Assembly: GCA_024421095.1 (NCBI GenBank)
Contig: JAHQYM010000016.1
Location: 1-37,889 of the forward strand
DNA from: Acidimicrobiia bacterium
GTDB lineage: Bacteria > Actinomycetota > Acidimicrobiia > Acidimicrobiales > Aldehydirespiratoraceae
DNA length: 37,889 nt
Direction of reading: 5' to 3'
Part shown: positions 15,550 through 23,328 of the stretch, one piece after another
Layout: every line of letters starts with the position of its first letter
How positions within the stretch are numbered: the stretch's first letter is position 1
Position numbers and translations under genes: made by a program
Notes under the pieces: generated by a model
What the model was told of the DNA's origin: nothing
What the model saw: only the letters and a program-made list of their open reading frames with translations
Database searches by the model: none

Positions 15550-15626
15550 CGGGCAGTGGCGCAGGTTGGTAGCGCGCCTCGTTCGGGACGAGGAGGTCGT
15601 GGGTTCAAATCCCGCCTGCCCGACCA
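15550..15626 (+). tRNA. tRNA-Pro (anticodon CGG), CCA encoded
   Basis: The acceptor stem CGGGCAG pairs with CTGCCCG, with the C1:G72 pair typical of bacterial tRNA-Pro. D-arm GCGC...GCGC, anticodon stem CCTCG/CGAGG with loop TTCGGGA (anticodon CGG, followed by G37), and T-arm GTGGG TTCAAAT CCCGC are all present. It ends ACCA, so the CCA tail is encoded. It reads codon CCG. Confidence 0.97.
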
Positions 15627-15654
15627 ATCCAAACATGAAGGAGGTTGCGCGATC

Positions 15655-16695
15655 ATGGTAGACACACGACCCGCCGGTCAGGGTGGGCGCGGTGCAGAGG
15701 CCAAAGGTTATGAACCGAACGTTCCGATAACGACTTCACCCATTCTTGATTGGCCACCAAAACCCTTATCCACATTGCGCTATTTGTTAAAACCGGTGAT
15801 GTTGCCTTACGGGATTTGTTGGGTCGCTCTCGCCGCTCTGGTATGGAACTTTTTCACCCCATCGATGCAGCGTATGGCAACGCTTCAGCCGCGCTGGATT
15901 TTGGAGATTTATTTGCGCAATGTGGTGCTGCTAACACTAGTTGCCGGGGCGCTCCACTGGGTGCTTTATCAGCGGCGTGCTCAAGCACAACGATACAAAT
16001 ACAATCGGCGGTGGTTGAGCACCACCAATCGTTCGTTTTTGTGGACTAACCAGACGCGAGACAACATTTTCTGGTGCTTGGTGAGCGGTTGCGGTTTCTG
16101 GGCTGTGTACGAGTCGCTGACCATGTGGGCGTACGCCAACGACATTATCCCCTCGGTTCAGTGGGATAGCGCTTGGTTGTATCTCAGCGCGCTCACGGTT
16201 GGGGTATTTTTGTGGTCGGTCACACATTTTTACTTGAATCATCGGCTCTTGCATGTTCGTTGGTTTTATGACCATGCCCATTATCTGCATCACCGCAACG
16301 TAAACACCGGCCCGTGGAGCGGTATTTCCATGCATCCTTTTGAACATGTGATTTACTTCACGGTCTTTTTGCTTTGGTGGGTAGTGCCAGCGCATCCCTT
16401 TATCGTGATCCTCACGGGGTTGTTCAACGGTTTATCGCCAGCAGTGTCACACTCTGGTTTTGACCGTGTTGAACTCGGTAAACGGCGAGGCCGTACCACC
16501 GCTGCCGGCGATTATTTCCATCATCTACATCACCGCTATTTTGAGTGCAATTATGGCAACCGACCAGTGCCGATAGACAAACTCTTTGGCACGTTCCATG
16601 ATGGCACCCCAGAAGCACACGCCCGCATGAAGCAACGTATGCGTGATCGCCGAGGCAACCCCAACACCAGCGCAAACGGTTCTGCAACCCGATAA
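15655..16695 (+). CDS. Sterol desaturase/fatty acid hydroxylase superfamily membrane protein
   Basis: ATG 15655 follows a strong AAGGAGGTT; the track start at 15556 lies inside the tRNA and is rejected. The 346-residue protein has several hydrophobic helices and the histidine clusters of the di-iron superfamily: HRLLH (196-200), HYLHH (209-213) and HHLHH (289-293), plus MHPFEH and SHSG. These ligate two irons used for O2-dependent hydroxylation or desaturation of lipids at the membrane. The substrate cannot be deduced; fatty acid, sterol and carotenoid hydroxylases share these motifs. It follows the tRNA gene by 29 bp and may be transcribed with it. A 242-bp gap with the ABC operon promoter follows. 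Confidence 0.88.
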   Translation: MVDTRPAGQGGRGAEAKGYEPNVPITTSPILDWPPKPLSTLRYLLKPVMLPYGICWVALAALVWNFFTPSMQRMATLQPRWILEIYLRNVVLLTLVAGALHWVLYQRRAQAQRYKYNRRWLSTTNRSFLWTNQTRDNIFWCLVSGCGFWAVYESLTMWAYANDIIPSVQWDSAWLYLSALTVGVFLWSVTHFYLNHRLLHVRWFYDHAHYLHHRNVNTGPWSGISMHPFEHVIYFTVFLLWWVVPAHPFIVILTGLFNGLSPAVSHSGFDRVELGKRRGRTTAAGDYFHHLHHRYFECNYGNRPVPIDKLFGTFHDGTPEAHARMKQRMRDRRGNPNTSANGSATR

Positions 16696-16858
16696 TTCAG
16701 TCACACTGTTTTCGATTAACCGCTAACTGGCCAACAGAGCCGAAGGAGCCAACGCCGTGGTTCCCCTAGCCGTGGTTTGAACTGCCAATACGCATCCTTG
16801 ACTTGGACAGATTCCCCACCCGCGCCTTGGCCTAAAGGATTGCCTGTAGCAATTTGAG

Positions 16859-16887
16859 TTGACAAGCGCCAATTCACGATGTACGGT
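16859..16887 (+). promoter_or_regulatory. Sigma-70-type promoter of the sugar ABC transporter operon
   Basis: A perfect -35 box TTGACA (16859-16864), a 17-bp spacer and -10 TACGGT (16882-16887) lie upstream of the binding-protein gene. The predicted start of transcription, near 16894, falls inside the operator-like sequence that follows. No other gene occupies 16696-16937. Confidence 0.65.
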
Positions 16888-16891
16888 GATA

Positions 16892-16926
16892 GTGCAATAA
16901 ACGCATACCGTGTGCGATATATGCAC
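16892..16926. promoter_or_regulatory. Operator A: two 15-bp half-palindromes 20 bp apart
   Basis: The 35-bp sequence consists of GTGC-N7-GCAT (16892-16906) and GTGC-N7-GCAC (16912-16926). It overlaps the predicted transcription start and ends one base before the AGGAGG ribosome site. A 35-bp sequence with the same layout and conserved end blocks occurs at 25712-25746. It is most simply explained as the binding site of the cluster's IclR-type regulator, acting here as a repressor. Confidence 0.6.
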
Positions 16927-16937
16927 CAGGAGGAAAA

Positions 16938-18302
16938 ATGGGAATCACAAGTAAACACAACCGCTACTGCGGCAAAGGACGCTTTTGGCAACTGCTAGCA
17001 GTGGCCTTTGTTTGCGCGCTGATCGCCACCGCGTGTGGCAACGACAGCGAAACCGGCGGTACCACCGACACAACACCGGACACAACGAGCACCAGTTCAG
17101 CAGAACCGGACCCCACTCCCGCGCTGTCTGGCACGATCGGGTTCATCAAAGGCCCACATTCGGCAATGGAAGCAGAGTTCCAAGAGCAAATCATCGCCGA
17201 CTTCAAAGCGCAGGTTGCCCCAGACGTAAACGTCAATTTCTCAACCTACGACTGGCCAGTACACGTAGCTGAACTAACAACTCTATTTGCGAGTGGTTCA
17301 CCACCCGATGTGCAGTACCTAGTCGACCTGATCTACCCGTCCTTCGCGGAAGAGGGTGTGCTGCACGACATGACCGACCTAGTAAACGATCCATCATGGG
17401 CACAAGAGCGTTCCAAGATCAGCCCGTTTGCTTGGGACTTGGCTGAGCAGCAAGGCGGCACTTGGGGCGTGCCAGTGCTCGGCGCGGTATACAACATCTT
17501 CATCAACGAAACGCTTCTTGAAGAGGCTGGTGTGCTTGATAGCTGGGACGATTCATACGCATCAATGCTCGCTGCCGCCAAATCGCTCACCACAGACGAA
17601 GTCTATGGTTTTGCGTCGCGCACCTCAGCAGCCGATTTCGCATGGTGGGATTGGTATCCCTATATCCACAATGCCGGTGGCGATGTGCTGTCGCAAGACT
17701 GGAGCGAATGCGGTCTAGTTGGCCAAGATGTCGTTGACGCGATGCAGTTCCTCATCGATATTCACACTGCTGGTGTCACGCCAGCAATCGGCTCGGTCGA
17801 CAATCAAGGTTTGTTCGACCTCTTCGCTGCGGGCCGCATCGCGATTCTGCATCACGAGACCCCGAACATTGTGTCGCTGAACGAAAATCCGCCTGATTTT
17901 GATTGGAGCGTAGCTGCGGCACCCCCGGGTCCTCAAGGCAACACCGTGATGGGTAACTTCGGGATTCTGGGCATCGCTGAAGCATCGGACAACAAAGAAG
18001 CAGCGTGGGAGTTCATCAAGCACTGGGCTTCGGCACCGCAAGTGGGACGTTTCGCTGAGCAGGTAAGCCTGCAGGTCGTGCGCACCGACATCATTAATGA
18101 CCTGTTCGCAGACAACGAAGCGATGCGCAAGGTTCAAACCGAGTTAGTCCCCAGAGTTCAAGGTTTGCAACCACATCCACAAATCCTTGAGGCTTTGCAA
18201 GCGGCGTGGCCGGTAGTTGAGAATGCGTTCCGAGGGAACCTGACCGGCGAAGAAGCCATCGCCCAAATGTGTGCGGCAATAGACGGAGTGCTTGCCGGAT
18301 AG
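16938..18302 (+). CDS. Sugar-type ABC transporter substrate-binding lipoprotein (CUT1/COG1653 family)
   Basis: AGGAGG (16928-16933) precedes ATG 16938 by four bases. A lipoprotein signal peptide ends with LIATACGND, and a Thr/Ser-rich linker follows. The mature protein (~420 residues) has the architecture of family 1 solute-binding proteins: FIKGPHSAMEAEFQEQIIADF, LFASGSPPDVQYL, VLGAVYNIFINETLLEEAGVLDSWDD and the aromatic-rich FAWWDWYPYIHNAGGDVLSQDW. It captures the substrate outside the cell for the two permeases downstream. Family members bind oligosaccharides, glycerol phosphate or acidic sugars. Its locus suggests an amino-sugar acid, but binding residues were not verified. It is the first gene of a binding protein-permease-permease-ATPase-lactonase operon. 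Confidence 0.9.
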   Translation: MGITSKHNRYCGKGRFWQLLAVAFVCALIATACGNDSETGGTTDTTPDTTSTSSAEPDPTPALSGTIGFIKGPHSAMEAEFQEQIIADFKAQVAPDVNVNFSTYDWPVHVAELTTLFASGSPPDVQYLVDLIYPSFAEEGVLHDMTDLVNDPSWAQERSKISPFAWDLAEQQGGTWGVPVLGAVYNIFINETLLEEAGVLDSWDDSYASMLAAAKSLTTDEVYGFASRTSAADFAWWDWYPYIHNAGGDVLSQDWSECGLVGQDVVDAMQFLIDIHTAGVTPAIGSVDNQGLFDLFAAGRIAILHHETPNIVSLNENPPDFDWSVAAAPPGPQGNTVMGNFGILGIAEASDNKEAAWEFIKHWASAPQVGRFAEQVSLQVVRTDIINDLFADNEAMRKVQTELVPRVQGLQPHPQILEALQAAWPVVENAFRGNLTGEEAIAQMCAAIDGVLAG

Positions 18303-18404
18303 GCAGCGCTAAAGGCCGAGCGTTCGCAGAACCAGAGCCTTGGTGGATCTCCTTGAGTTGTCCTCCGCGGGAGAGCGCCGTTTGTGGTTTTACGGACCTC
18401 CATG

Positions 18405-18451
18405 GAGTTCTGGCACACCGCACCACCAACCCGTGCGGGGTGCCAGAACTC
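18405..18451 (+). promoter_or_regulatory. Intercistronic hairpin between binding-protein and permease genes
   Basis: A 19-bp stem (GAGTTCTGGCACACCGCAC against its complement, 18 of 19 paired) has a 9-nt loop. It has no T-run, so it is more likely an mRNA-stabilising or attenuating element than a full terminator. Such hairpins after binding-protein genes, as in malE-malF, keep binding protein in excess over permease. Confidence 0.7.
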
Positions 18452-18458
18452 ACCTCCC

Positions 18459-18500
18459 ACAACACCACAATCAGACAACACAACGCCGCAATCAGATAAC
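18459..18500 (+). repeat. Two 21-bp tandem repeats in the leader of the first permease gene
   Basis: ACAACACCACAATCAGACAAC (18459-18479) is followed directly by ACAACGCCGCAATCAGATAAC (18480-18500), three mismatches apart. They lie just after the hairpin and 36 bp before the permease start. Their role is unknown. Confidence 0.9.
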
Positions 18501-18536
18501 ACGTGTAGGTTTGTTTCATTTGAGGAGCGCAACCGG

Positions 18537-19475
18537 GTGAACGAAATCAGATCAGCGACGAGCACACCGCAACTCACGCTTTCACTTGAGGAACACCGCC
18601 GACTTCGCAAACGCTATCGGCGGCGCACTACGCTCACTGCCTATGCATTTCTGAGCCCTAACCTAGTGGTTTTCGTTGCGTTCCTGCTGATCCCGGTTGT
18701 GTGGTTGTTTGTGTCCACGTTCCGCACCAAAGGAGTGCTCGGCCCGGCTGAGTTCGTTGGGTTAGACAACTGGCGAGACACCTTCACAAGCCCATTGGTG
18801 CAAACTAGTATCCGCAACACAGTTGTCTACAGCGCCATGGCCATTCCCGCTGTTTTCGTGATCGCTATGGTGTTGGCTTTGGCGCTAAACGCGATACCTC
18901 GAGGCGGGGCACCCACCAGAGTTGCGTTATATGTGCCAACGTTGCAACCAGCGGTTGTTGCGGCGTTCATTTTTACCTTTGTGTTGCATCCTGATTTTGG
19001 GGTGTTCAACTTTGCGCTCCGAGGTCTGGGTCGAGACCCAATTAATTTCCTCGGCGACACCTCGCTCGCCCTACCCACTATTGCTGGGATCGAAGTTTGG
19101 CGTGGCACTGGATTCTGGACGATGATGTTCCTCGCGAGTCTCACCGCGTTGCCAAACGAGCTCTATCACGCAGCCGAATTAGACGGCGCGGGTGCCATCA
19201 GGCGGTTCGTGCGGATGACGCTGCCGTTATTGCGGCCGACCTTCTATTTCGCGGTCATCTTCGCCACCATCGTCAACTTGCAGTTGTTCGATTCGGTTTT
19301 CGCGTTGACTGACGGCGGCCCGGTGAACAGCACAATCACGGTCTCGCTTTACATCTATCGCAGCCTGTTTGCGTTCGGTGATATCGGTTTCGGAGCGGCC
19401 TTGTCGTTCTTGTTGGTCATTACTGTGTTGTTGCTTACTGGGTTGCAGACGTTTCTACTGCGAGAACGCAAGTGA
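18537..19475 (+). CDS. Sugar-type ABC transporter permease, MalF/UgpA-like
   Basis: GTG 18537 is chosen because GAGGAG (18522-18527) precedes it and the cytoplasmic N-terminus (RRLRKRYRRRTTLTAYAFLSPNLVVF) then matches the family. The track start at 18384 runs through the intercistronic hairpin. Six hydrophobic helices are visible, as is the EAA loop (AAELDGAGAIRRFVRMTLPLLRPTFYF), which docks on the ATPase. It ends in LQTFLLRERK. It forms one half of the membrane channel with the next gene, whose GTG overlaps this stop (GTGA). Confidence 0.92.
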   Translation: MNEIRSATSTPQLTLSLEEHRRLRKRYRRRTTLTAYAFLSPNLVVFVAFLLIPVVWLFVSTFRTKGVLGPAEFVGLDNWRDTFTSPLVQTSIRNTVVYSAMAIPAVFVIAMVLALALNAIPRGGAPTRVALYVPTLQPAVVAAFIFTFVLHPDFGVFNFALRGLGRDPINFLGDTSLALPTIAGIEVWRGTGFWTMMFLASLTALPNELYHAAELDGAGAIRRFVRMTLPLLRPTFYFAVIFATIVNLQLFDSVFALTDGGPVNSTITVSLYIYRSLFAFGDIGFGAALSFLLVITVLLLTGLQTFLLRERK

Positions 19476-20332
19476 AACTAAGACGAGTTGCGCCGACAAA
19501 CTCGGGGTTACGGAAACCGAGAGCGGCGATCGCCTTGGCGTATGCGGTTTTGTTGGTTGGTGTTGCGGTGGCGCTCGTGCCGTTTTTGTATGTGTTGTCA
19601 ACCGCGTTGAAAGAAACCACTTCGCTTTTTAGTTATCCACCAGACTGGATACCCTCCCCCGTTTATTGGGGGAATTTCGAGTCGCTTTTGGCTGATCACC
19701 CGTTTGTGCGTTGGACTTTCAATACCTTGTTTGTGGCTGGAGCGGTCACGGCACTGAAACTGTGGTTCGATTCGATGGCGGGTTATGCGTTGGCGAAGAT
19801 GGAGTTCACTGGTAAACGTGGAGTGGCGCTGCTTTTTTTGTTGTCGGTTGCGATCCCGATCTCGGCGTTGATTATCCCATTGTTTTTTGTGATTCGCTAC
19901 CTCGGGTTGTTGAACACTTACTGGGCTTTGATACTGCCACCGTTGGCGAACCCTTTGGGGATTTTCATGGCGCGTAGTTTCATTGTCAGCATCCCCGACG
20001 ACCTTGAGGCATCCGCTCGCCTTGATGGGGCATCAGAGTTTACCATCTACCGCAAGATTGTTTTGCCGTTGATTAGGCCCGGTCTCGTAGTTTTGGGGAT
20101 GTTCACGTTCATGTTGCAATACACCTCGCTCATCTGGCCATTGATTGCGGTGCAGGACTCCAAACGGCAGGTACTCGCGGTAGGGATCTCGGGTTTGCAG
20201 AGCGCCTTTTTGCAGGACTGGGGGCTTCTCTCGGCGGGGATGCTCCTCGCGGCTATCCCTATCACCGTGATCTTCTTGGTTGTGCAACGGGCGTTCGTGG
20301 TCAACGACCTCAGCGGCGCGCTAAAGGAATAA
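19472..20332 (+). CDS. Sugar-type ABC transporter permease, MalG/UgpE-like
   Basis: This 286-residue inner-membrane protein has six hydrophobic segments. It shows the MalG-type landmarks: VLSTALKETTSLFSYPPDWIPS after the first helix, NTLFVAGAVTALKLWFDSMAGYALAKMEF, and the EAA loop SARLDGASEFTIYRKIVLPLIRPG. It starts at GTG 19472, overlapping the previous stop by four bases, and ends a few bases before the first candidate ATPase start, so the membrane subunits and ATPase are made together. It pairs with the preceding permease. Confidence 0.92.
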   Translation: MKLRRVAPTNSGLRKPRAAIALAYAVLLVGVAVALVPFLYVLSTALKETTSLFSYPPDWIPSPVYWGNFESLLADHPFVRWTFNTLFVAGAVTALKLWFDSMAGYALAKMEFTGKRGVALLFLLSVAIPISALIIPLFFVIRYLGLLNTYWALILPPLANPLGIFMARSFIVSIPDDLEASARLDGASEFTIYRKIVLPLIRPGLVVLGMFTFMLQYTSLIWPLIAVQDSKRQVLAVGISGLQSAFLQDWGLLSAGMLLAAIPITVIFLVVQRAFVVNDLSGALKE

Positions 20333-20407
20333 ACGAACATGGATTCTGGGGGCAAGTCGGGAGATGAGAAAAAGCAGGAACGTAAAGAACGGGAGGGCAA
20401 TGTTGCT

Positions 20408-21529
20408 ATGTCAGCTTCAGAGGATGTGGCTGTGAGGCTTATCCAAGTCGCCAAGTCGTATGGAGATGTTGAAGTCTTGCAGTCGTTTGATTTGCAGGTG
20501 AGGGAAGGAGAGTTCGTTGTTTTGCTCGGGCCGTCTGGATGCGGCAAGTCCACAATCCTAAAACTGATCGCTGGCCTTGAGGAAGCGAGTTACGGCGAAA
20601 TTCATGTTGCGGGTGAACTAGTGAACTATGTGCGTCCGCGTGATCGCAATGTGGCCATGGTGTTTCAGAACTATGCCCTCTATCCGCATATGAGCGTGCG
20701 AGACAACATCTCTTTTCCGTTGAAGATGACCCGCCGTCCACGGATAAAACGTTCTGCTATTGATGAGCGCACCGCTGAGGCCGCCGCAATCGTGAACCTG
20801 ACCGAGTTTTTGGACCGCAAGCCGGGGCAGTTGAGCGGAGGTCAGCGGCAGCGTGTGGCTTTGGCGCGTGCGATTATCCGTCAACCAGAAGTTTTCTTGA
20901 TGGACGAGCCGCTCTCCAACTTGGACGCGTTGTTGCGGGCCGATATGCGCGCCAGTTTGTTGGAAGTACACGCCCGCATTCAAAAGGCCACACTTTATGT
21001 GACTCACGACCAGATAGAAGCCATGACAATGGCTGATCGGGTAGTGGTCATCAAGCAAGGACGCACACAACAGATCGGCACACCACAGGAGTTGTACACC
21101 ACCCCGGCAAATACCTTCGTGGCGCAGTTCATTGGCAGTCCCAAGATGGCTATGCACAAGACTTCTGTGGACGGTGACGGTACGGTCAAGTTCGCTGGGT
21201 TATCGCTGAAGCTCAACACCGATATCAAGCCAGAACCCAAGGCGGCAGTCACCGTGGGGGTGAGGCCTAGTTCGCTCAAGATTGCCGCAGAACCTGATAG
21301 GCAGGCTTGTTTCGCTGGCACTGTTGAGCGGCGTGATTATGTTGGCAGCGACAGCTACCTTGAAGTTCAGCTCGCAACTGGGTTGCACATAGTGGCGCGT
21401 ACTGCGGCGGACAGTTGGTTTGCAGTTGGCGACATTGTGCATATTGCGGCCGAACCAGGCGCGTTTCACCTCTTTGACGAGGTTGGTAACCGTTTGTGCG
21501 GAGCGTCTATGGTGATGAGCGACCGATGA
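20408..21529 (+). CDS. Sugar-type ABC transporter ATP-binding protein, MalK/UgpC-like
   Basis: Walker A GPSGCGKST, Q-loop VFQNYALYPHMSV, signature LSGGQRQRVALARA, Walker B VFLMDEPLSNLDA and the His switch VTHDQ are all intact, followed by a C-terminal TOBE/OB regulatory region. ATG 20408 (MSASEDVAVRLIQVAKSYG) starts just before the first beta strand and has GGGAGGG upstream. The alternative ATG 20339 adds 23 highly charged residues and has only a weak AAGGA. It energises the two preceding permeases. The stop overlaps the next start (ATGA). The ATPase type is often shared by several sugar transporters in one cell. Confidence 0.93.
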   Translation: MSASEDVAVRLIQVAKSYGDVEVLQSFDLQVREGEFVVLLGPSGCGKSTILKLIAGLEEASYGEIHVAGELVNYVRPRDRNVAMVFQNYALYPHMSVRDNISFPLKMTRRPRIKRSAIDERTAEAAAIVNLTEFLDRKPGQLSGGQRQRVALARAIIRQPEVFLMDEPLSNLDALLRADMRASLLEVHARIQKATLYVTHDQIEAMTMADRVVVIKQGRTQQIGTPQELYTTPANTFVAQFIGSPKMAMHKTSVDGDGTVKFAGLSLKLNTDIKPEPKAAVTVGVRPSSLKIAAEPDRQACFAGTVERRDYVGSDSYLEVQLATGLHIVARTAADSWFAVGDIVHIAAEPGAFHLFDEVGNRLCGASMVMSDR

Positions 21530-22461
21530 ACTCGCGGTGGACGCAGTTAGCTCATGGTGTGAGCGCGCCAGAAGGTCCGACGCTCGGCCCGAACGGCTGG
21601 ATTCTGAACGTGTGCAGTTTCAGTCGCCATCGCAACCGCAAAGTTAGGGGAGGCGACATCGTTGCCACGCACCCCAACTTCCCGGGGCAAACCAAGCGAT
21701 TGTTCAACACTTCGGTTGATGGCGTGACCGGAATTCCCGCGGCGCTCGCATTCGGACCCGATGGTTGCCTCTATGTCACTGATGAGGGACACCGAGCTAT
21801 CCTGCGAGCATCGGCGGACGGTACGTTGGCGGTGTTTGTCCGTTCGCCAAACGGCCCCAACGATCTGAGCTTCGACCGCTGGGGCAATTTGTGGTTTACC
21901 GACCCTTGGGGTTCTACTATTGACAACCCAATAGGTGGGGTTTATGTGCTCCGAGCCGGGACCTCGGCGCTTGAACAGGTCGCTACATATTTGGCCTTTC
22001 CTAACGGCATCGTTGCCACCGATGAACGTTTGATATACGCCGAGACTAGGACTAGCCGACTTTGGTGCCATCGTCACCTGGCCGGGGGTGGTGTCGGAGA
22101 ACGCGAACTTTTCGCAGCATTGCCGCACCAACCCGGTGTTGAGGTGCAAGGGCCAGACGGTATGTGCCTTGACGTCAAAGGGAACCTGTATGTTGCTCAT
22201 TTTGGTGCCAGTTGCGTTCGTGTGTTGGCTGCCGACGGCACGCAACTCGAATCCATACCTGTCCCTGGGCAAAACCCGGCCAACGTTTGCTTCGGTGGCC
22301 CCGATATGTCTACGCTGTTTGTTTCACTTGACGATACTGATGAAGTCGTTGCCTGCCCCAATCCGCATCCTGGATTGCCGCTTCAGTTCTGCCCGTCAGC
22401 TGCCGCAGCGACAACGTTGGCGGGATGGCTTGATTTCATTGAAGCAAGCCCGACACTATGA
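21526..22461 (+). CDS. SMP-30/gluconolactonase family lactonase
   Basis: ATG 21526 overlaps the ATPase stop (ATGA); the track start at 21496 is 30 bp too early. The 311-residue protein shows the six-bladed propeller repeats of the SMP-30/LRE family, with metal-site positions in APEGPTLGPNG (Glu), SPNGPNDLSFDRWGNLWFTDP (Asn/Asp) and VQGPDGMCLDVKGNLYVAHFG (Asp). Members hydrolyse aldonolactones to aldonic acids. Translational coupling to a sugar importer suggests it opens the lactone form of the imported or oxidised substrate. It has no signal peptide, so it acts in the cytoplasm. The specific lactone is not determinable by eye. Confidence 0.87.
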   Translation: MNSRWTQLAHGVSAPEGPTLGPNGWILNVCSFSRHRNRKVRGGDIVATHPNFPGQTKRLFNTSVDGVTGIPAALAFGPDGCLYVTDEGHRAILRASADGTLAVFVRSPNGPNDLSFDRWGNLWFTDPWGSTIDNPIGGVYVLRAGTSALEQVATYLAFPNGIVATDERLIYAETRTSRLWCHRHLAGGGVGERELFAALPHQPGVEVQGPDGMCLDVKGNLYVAHFGASCVRVLAADGTQLESIPVPGQNPANVCFGGPDMSTLFVSLDDTDEVVACPNPHPGLPLQFCPSAAAATTLAGWLDFIEASPTL

Positions 22462-22516
22462 AAGACCAAATTCGCGCCGTTCGCGCTCTGCGCGCCGTTC
22501 GCGCCGCTTTGTTTTC

Positions 22517-23269
22517 CTAGTTTGTGTTGCCAAGCCAACCAAATTCTCGGGAGATGCCGTGGCTCGCTTCAAATAGTCTTGGCACCAATGTGAGTAGGGT
22601 TTGGTGGTCGCACGACAACGTAGTAGCGGTGATCGAAATCGACCCGAACACCGAATCAGCTGCGTCAAATACGGGCGCTGCGATGCAGTTGACCCATGCT
22701 TCGTGTTCAAGATGGTCGATTGCGTAACCCCTCTCACGGGTTGCGTGCAGGTCCTTGAGGTAATCGTCGCGGTTAGACAGTGTGTTTGGGGTATGCACCA
22801 CAAAGTCCATTTCGTTGATCATGGCATCTCGGGTCTTGGCGGGCAGGAAGGCCATGATCGCTTTGGCTACACCAGTGCAATGGAGTGGGGCTTGGTTGCC
22901 AATGCGAGAGTACATCCGAACCGTTTGTTTGGCTTCGCGTTTGTCGATGTAGACCACGTTGTCCGCTTCGAGCATGGCTAGGTGGATGGTGTGTCCTACT
23001 TCGTGGTTTAGGTCGCTGAGGAAAGGCGCAGCGATCGTGTGCAGGTCAATGTTTTCTAGCGCGGCGTTAGCGAGGCTGATCACACGGTGGCCTAATCGGA
23101 AAGTGTTTCGTGCGTCACGCACCACCATTTGTTCGGCTTCGAGAACGAGTAGTGTGCGTAGTGCTGTGCTGCGATGTGTGCCCATAAATGATGCTACTTG
23201 GGCGATGGTTGATGGTTTCTCGGCGATTAGTCCTAATACTTGGACTGCTCGTTGCACAGTCTGGCTCAT
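22517..23269 (-). CDS. IclR family transcriptional regulator
   Basis: An N-terminal winged helix (SQTVQRAVQVLGLIAEKPSTIAQVASFMGTHRSTALRTLLVLEAEQMV, about 1-55) precedes an IclR effector domain (about 70-250; HLAMLEADNVVYIDKREA, PLHCTGVAKAIMAFL, ISITATTLS). The length of 250 residues is typical. It ends in a convergent gap with the lactonase gene and lies 59 bp downstream of the PLP enzyme in a kinase-PLP enzyme-regulator transcription unit. It is the only dedicated regulator in the locus and the best candidate for the 35-bp sites at 16892 and 25712. The effector is presumably a pathway intermediate such as the amino-aldonate or KDG. Confidence 0.92.
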   Translation of the reverse strand: MSQTVQRAVQVLGLIAEKPSTIAQVASFMGTHRSTALRTLLVLEAEQMVVRDARNTFRLGHRVISLANAALENIDLHTIAAPFLSDLNHEVGHTIHLAMLEADNVVYIDKREAKQTVRMYSRIGNQAPLHCTGVAKAIMAFLPAKTRDAMINEMDFVVHTPNTLSNRDDYLKDLHATRERGYAIDHLEHEAWVNCIAAPVFDAADSVFGSISITATTLSCDHQTLLTLVPRLFEASHGISREFGWLGNTN

Positions 23270-23328
23270 CTAATCTCCAATCGTTCTCCAGCGGTTTTCT
23301 CTAGTGGTCTATGCTAGGTCGGTGGAGG

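Noticed and set aside
15550-15626. tRNA-Pro as an integration site for a genomic island
   Set aside because: No integrase and no repeat of the tRNA 3' end was noticed downstream in the window.
15556-15654. N-terminal extension of the fatty acid hydroxylase-like protein
   Set aside because: It is translated from inside tRNA-Pro; a strong ribosome site supports ATG 15655.
22473-22504. 14-bp direct repeat CGCGCCGTTCGCGC (two copies, 18-bp period) between the lactonase and IclR genes
   Set aside because: Very short GC-rich repeat in a convergent gap; it forms no good hairpin and has no further copies noticed.
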